Assembly (NCBI GenBank): GCA_965657215.1
Contig: CBFHNR010000011.1
Location: 1 to 64,000 of the forward strand
Length of the DNA stretch: 64,000 nt
Reading direction: 5' to 3'
Origin: JAHEJA01 sp965657215
Lineage (GTDB): Bacteria; Pseudomonadota; Alphaproteobacteria; Rhodobacterales; Rhodobacteraceae
Part shown: in pieces, positions 61,802-64,000 of the stretch
How positions within the stretch are numbered: the first letter of the stretch is position 1
Layout: every line of letters starts with the position of its first letter
The notes under the pieces: generated by a model
Told to the model about the DNA's origin: nothing
What the model saw: the letters and a program-made list of their open reading frames with translations, nothing else
The model's database searches: none
Made by a program: the position numbers and the translations under genes

Positions 61802-61911
61802 CACACAGGATGATTTGCTTTCCTGAAATTGCTCTTTTGTAGGGCAGGCGTGAACAAGCTTGGCAATTGGTTCCTTTCTGCGCTGGGGTGCGTTCACGCC
61901 TAACCTATGTC
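61802..61911 (+). ncRNA. Candidate PpsR-controlled small RNA
   Basis: The 110 bases between the tandem boxes and crtC contain no gene longer than 10 codons. They include a 10-bp perfect inverted repeat (AGGCGTGAAC 61846-61855 with GTTCACGCCT 61892-61901) around a 36-base loop. A rightward transcript from the TTGACA at 61796 would carry this hairpin and pair with the 3' end of crtC mRNA. PcrZ of Rhodobacter sphaeroides is a precedent for a redox-controlled photosynthesis sRNA; no homology is claimed. No T-run follows, so the 3' end is unclear. Confidence 0.3.
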
Positions 61912-62886
61912 TCACTTCCATGTCCACTTGGGTCGTCGCGGTACGCGAACCGCCAACATCGCGAGGATGATCGGATTTCTAAAGCGGTGCAGGTTAAGCG
62001 CCTCAAAGACGCCGATAGATTTTTCACCTTTGAGATGTGTTTCAACGACGGCTCTGTTGTAGAATGGGGCATCCAATAGATTTTGAACCTGCTTTGGCTT
62101 TTCTCCTACATCACAGCGCGTTTTACGGGTAACGGCCCAAAGGCTTTTCCTGAATGAGGTTTCTGGCGGCGGTGTCGTTATGCCTTGCGTCGCACCTGTC
62201 CTGTCAAATTGCACCGCATGATGGGTCTTTTGTCCATCGCGCAGTTCCAAATCATAAAAGCAGCTCGTTCCCTCTGACGTCGGAAATCGACCCCATGTCC
62301 AATAGTTGAAATCTTGTTCAAGGGCGCGAGTGCCAAAGTTCGCGTCAAAATATCCATGCCCTGACCACGTCCAGCCAGGCATGTTCAAGGCAACGTCAAT
62401 ATCCGCAGTGGGGGCAAAGGGTCGCCACACATGCGCGCCGTCTTCCGTCAAAGGAAGCTCAGTATTTGTGATCCCTTTTGGGGTGATCGTAACGCGTCCT
62501 TTGATTTTGGATATCAGGGGGAGGCTGCTAATTTCGTTGATATCAATGATAAGCCGTTGTGTCGCCTCATCCCATGTCAAAGAGGACGGCCCAATCGTCA
62601 ATTGATGCTCAGATTGTCGAAGGGCTGTGTGTCCCCTGTCTGTCATGGTGAAACGACCTTTAGGGCCGTAGGTTGCAACATTTATGCAAACGTTGTTTTG
62701 GGGGCTTTTGCGGCCTGACCACTTGTACCAAGGGGAAAACACCGACCCAATAAAGGCAATGATGGAAATGGCGCGTCCGCTAGTGGGGTCAACGCCGTCA
62801 ATATACCACCATGCGTAGCCGTTGGGTGGAACGTCTATGTTGAAGTTAGGTGCTTGCCGATCTCCTCGACCGCGAGCTGGGCGCAT
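61912..62886 (-). CDS. crtC: Carotenoid 1,2-hydratase CrtC
   Basis: An enzyme of about 324 residues that hydrates neurosporene or lycopene ends in the spheroidene pathway. Family segments are IAFIGSVFSPWYKWSGR, TYGPKGRFTMTDRGHTALRQ, and GYFDANFGTRALEQDFNYWT. The frame is open to 63138, inside crtD, but that part is not CrtC-like; ATG 62886, which overlaps crtD by 52 bases, is the best start. It follows crtD in one transcript. Confidence 0.9.
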   Translation of the reverse strand: MRPARGRGDRQAPNFNIDVPPNGYAWWYIDGVDPTSGRAISIIAFIGSVFSPWYKWSGRKSPQNNVCINVATYGPKGRFTMTDRGHTALRQSEHQLTIGPSSLTWDEATQRLIIDINEISSLPLISKIKGRVTITPKGITNTELPLTEDGAHVWRPFAPTADIDVALNMPGWTWSGHGYFDANFGTRALEQDFNYWTWGRFPTSEGTSCFYDLELRDGQKTHHAVQFDRTGATQGITTPPPETSFRKSLWAVTRKTRCDVGEKPKQVQNLLDAPFYNRAVVETHLKGEKSIGVFEALNLHRFRNPIILAMLAVRVPRRPKWTWK

Positions 62887-64000
62887 AGCGTGGCCATCGG
62901 CACGCCCGCTCCGGGGTGCACTCCGCCCCCGACGAGAAAGAGGTTCTTGATCTTGGTCGTGCATTTCGGGCGTTTCAGTGTCGCCGTCAGGCCATGCGGG
63001 CTCTGCCCGTAAAGGGATCCGTCCGAGGCTGGAAAAAGCGCCTCGAAGTCTTGGGGCATGGTGAGGTTTTCCCGCGCCAAAGTTGTCTCTAAGTCGAGCC
63101 CAAAATGTTTGAGGCGATTGAGTGTTGTTGTTTTGCATGTGTCAAAATCCTCTGGCATCGGTTGGCGTTTAGAAAGCGGCGGGGCGTTCAGGATGATTTC
63201 AAATCGATCGATCTCTGGAGGGGCTTTGCCTTTTCCGCGATCTTGAGCGCAGACATAAAGCGTGGGATCGCTCGGCATTAGTCCGCGTTCGATGTCATCA
63301 AATTCGGAATTTGGGGTATCTGCAAAAAATACATTATGATGCGCCAAATCGCTTTGCTTTGCTTTCGCTTCAAATCCCCAAACATAGGCAGAAAGGCTTC
63401 GACTGGCATTGCGGGCAGTTGGGGCGATTTTGCTGACCCCTTGACCGAGGCGTCCCGCGCTCAGCGCGCGCGGATCACCATTAAAGACAACGATATCTGC
63501 ATCAAGCGTTTGCCCGTTCGATAGGCTCACCTGTTTTGAGAGATGTTTGTGGGTATGAATTTCGGTCGCCCATGTGTTGTAGGTAAATTCAGCGCCTCGT
63601 TCGCGAGCGATGGTTTCCAAGCTCTGCGCCAATGCGTTCATGCCACCTTGGATCGTCCAAACACCTTGCGCTTCGGCTTGCCAGACCAGCGACAAGAGGG
63701 CAGGGGATCGTTGTGGAATGCCGCCGACATATGTGGCGTAGCGCCCAAAGAGTTGGCGCAATTTTGGGTCGCTAAACTGCATTTCGAGGTGTTGCGACAA
63801 GCTTTGGCGCGGTTGCATTTTGGAAATGATGTCAGGCCGCTCAGAGACAACTTTGATCATATCAAAGAGGGAGGGTGCCGCCGCCTTCATGACAGGTTTA
63901 TCAAAGCTTTCAAAGAGCTGTTTGGTGTTGTCGAAATAGGTTTCAAACTCTGCCGCAGAGGCGGCGCCGAAGACCTCTGTGATGTCGTGATGCGTCGCTT
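62835..64000 (-). CDS. crtD: Methoxyneurosporene dehydrogenase CrtD, partial
   Basis: The open frame continues to the right edge, giving about 387 residues and lacking the N-terminal FAD motif. It is a CrtI-like desaturase that introduces the C3,4 double bond. Segments are TYVGGIPQRSPALLSLVWQ, WTIQGGMNALAQSLE, and the C-terminal FLVGGGVHPGAGVPMA. No stop interrupts it; the gene is cut only by the window end. It heads crtD-crtC, leftward. Confidence 0.94.
   Translation of the reverse strand, partial: ATHHDITEVFGAASAAEFETYFDNTKQLFESFDKPVMKAAAPSLFDMIKVVSERPDIISKMQPRQSLSQHLEMQFSDPKLRQLFGRYATYVGGIPQRSPALLSLVWQAEAQGVWTIQGGMNALAQSLETIARERGAEFTYNTWATEIHTHKHLSKQVSLSNGQTLDADIVVFNGDPRALSAGRLGQGVSKIAPTARNASRSLSAYVWGFEAKAKQSDLAHHNVFFADTPNSEFDDIERGLMPSDPTLYVCAQDRGKGKAPPEIDRFEIILNAPPLSKRQPMPEDFDTCKTTTLNRLKHFGLDLETTLARENLTMPQDFEALFPASDGSLYGQSPHGLTATLKRPKCTTKIKNLFLVGGGVHPGAGVPMATLCAQLAVEEIGKHLTST

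Noticed and set aside
61867..62079. 70-codon rightward frame across the tspO/crtC gap
   Set aside because: Most of it is antisense to crtC coding sequence, and it has no SD or family similarity.
1..64000. tRNA, rRNA or CRISPR array anywhere in the window
   Set aside because: I saw no TPsiC-like loop with acceptor stem, no rRNA signature and no regularly spaced repeat array on either strand. This was a visual scan only; a covariance search would be decisive.

Overview
The window looks like a chromosome segment from an aerobic anoxygenic phototroph of the Roseobacter group (Alphaproteobacteria, Rhodobacteraceae). The evidence is the bchFNBHLM-lhaA-puhABC-hyp-acsF-puhE-hemA-cycA superoperon, the spheroidenone-type genes crtA/crtC/crtD, PpsR/PpaA control genes, and a full alphaproteobacterial C-P lyase cluster. 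Moderate GC content and the mix of phosphonate and methylated-amine genes suggest a marine plankton lineage. The genus cannot be fixed from the sequence alone.

Layout. 1-2.7 kb: AT-rich remains of a mobile element. It holds a long minus-strand open frame that runs off the left edge and carries polymerase-palm-like motifs, a 0.7 kb non-coding stretch, GGGGGCAT repeats, and a tyrosine-integrase N-terminus broken by a stop. 3-16.7 kb: an aldo/keto reductase, then the phosphonate block. This comprises phnGHIJKLNM (leftward), the regulator phnF with a second phnM (rightward), and phnCDEE plus a hexapeptide acetyltransferase (leftward). 17-30.9 kb: mixed accessory genes. These are a YdeI-like protein, a HEPN-like protein, a fatty-acid desaturase, an IlvD/Edd-type dehydratase, an oxygenase-like gene interrupted by one TGA, a LysR regulator, a MttB-family methyltransferase with a DMGDH-like flavoenzyme, a sterol-desaturase-family protein, a membrane protein and a membrane-anchored NYN-like nuclease. 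30.9-64 kb: the photosynthesis gene cluster. It runs bciA, idi-bchP-pucC-like-bchG, ppsR-ppaA, the bchF...cycA superoperon, crtA-bchI-bchD-bchO, crtI-crtB-tspO, and crtD-crtC. crtD is cut by the right edge.

How the genes work together. The phn genes import phosphonates and break the C-P bond to release phosphate. The photosynthesis genes make bacteriochlorophyll a: ALA synthase, Mg-chelatase, BchM, the O2-dependent AcsF cyclase, the 8-vinyl reductase BciA, dark-operative BchLNB, BchF, and BchG/BchP for the tail. They also make the carotenoid and the H-subunit part of the reaction centre. The puf genes, bchCXYZ, crtE and crtF are not in the window. Seven sites match TGT-N12-ACA, and most follow a tighter TGTAA-N8-TGACA form, as expected for PpsR. 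They lie before ppaA-ppsR, bchF, bchG and crtI/crtA.

Points most worth a second look: (i) the polymerase-like gene at the left edge with a perfect Shine-Dalgarno sequence before an ATT codon; (ii) a tandem PpsR-type operator between the convergent genes tspO and crtC, where no gene start is known; (iii) a 23-codon His/Asp-rich micro-ORF built of 15-bp repeats that bridges bchH and bchL with stop/start overlaps at both ends.
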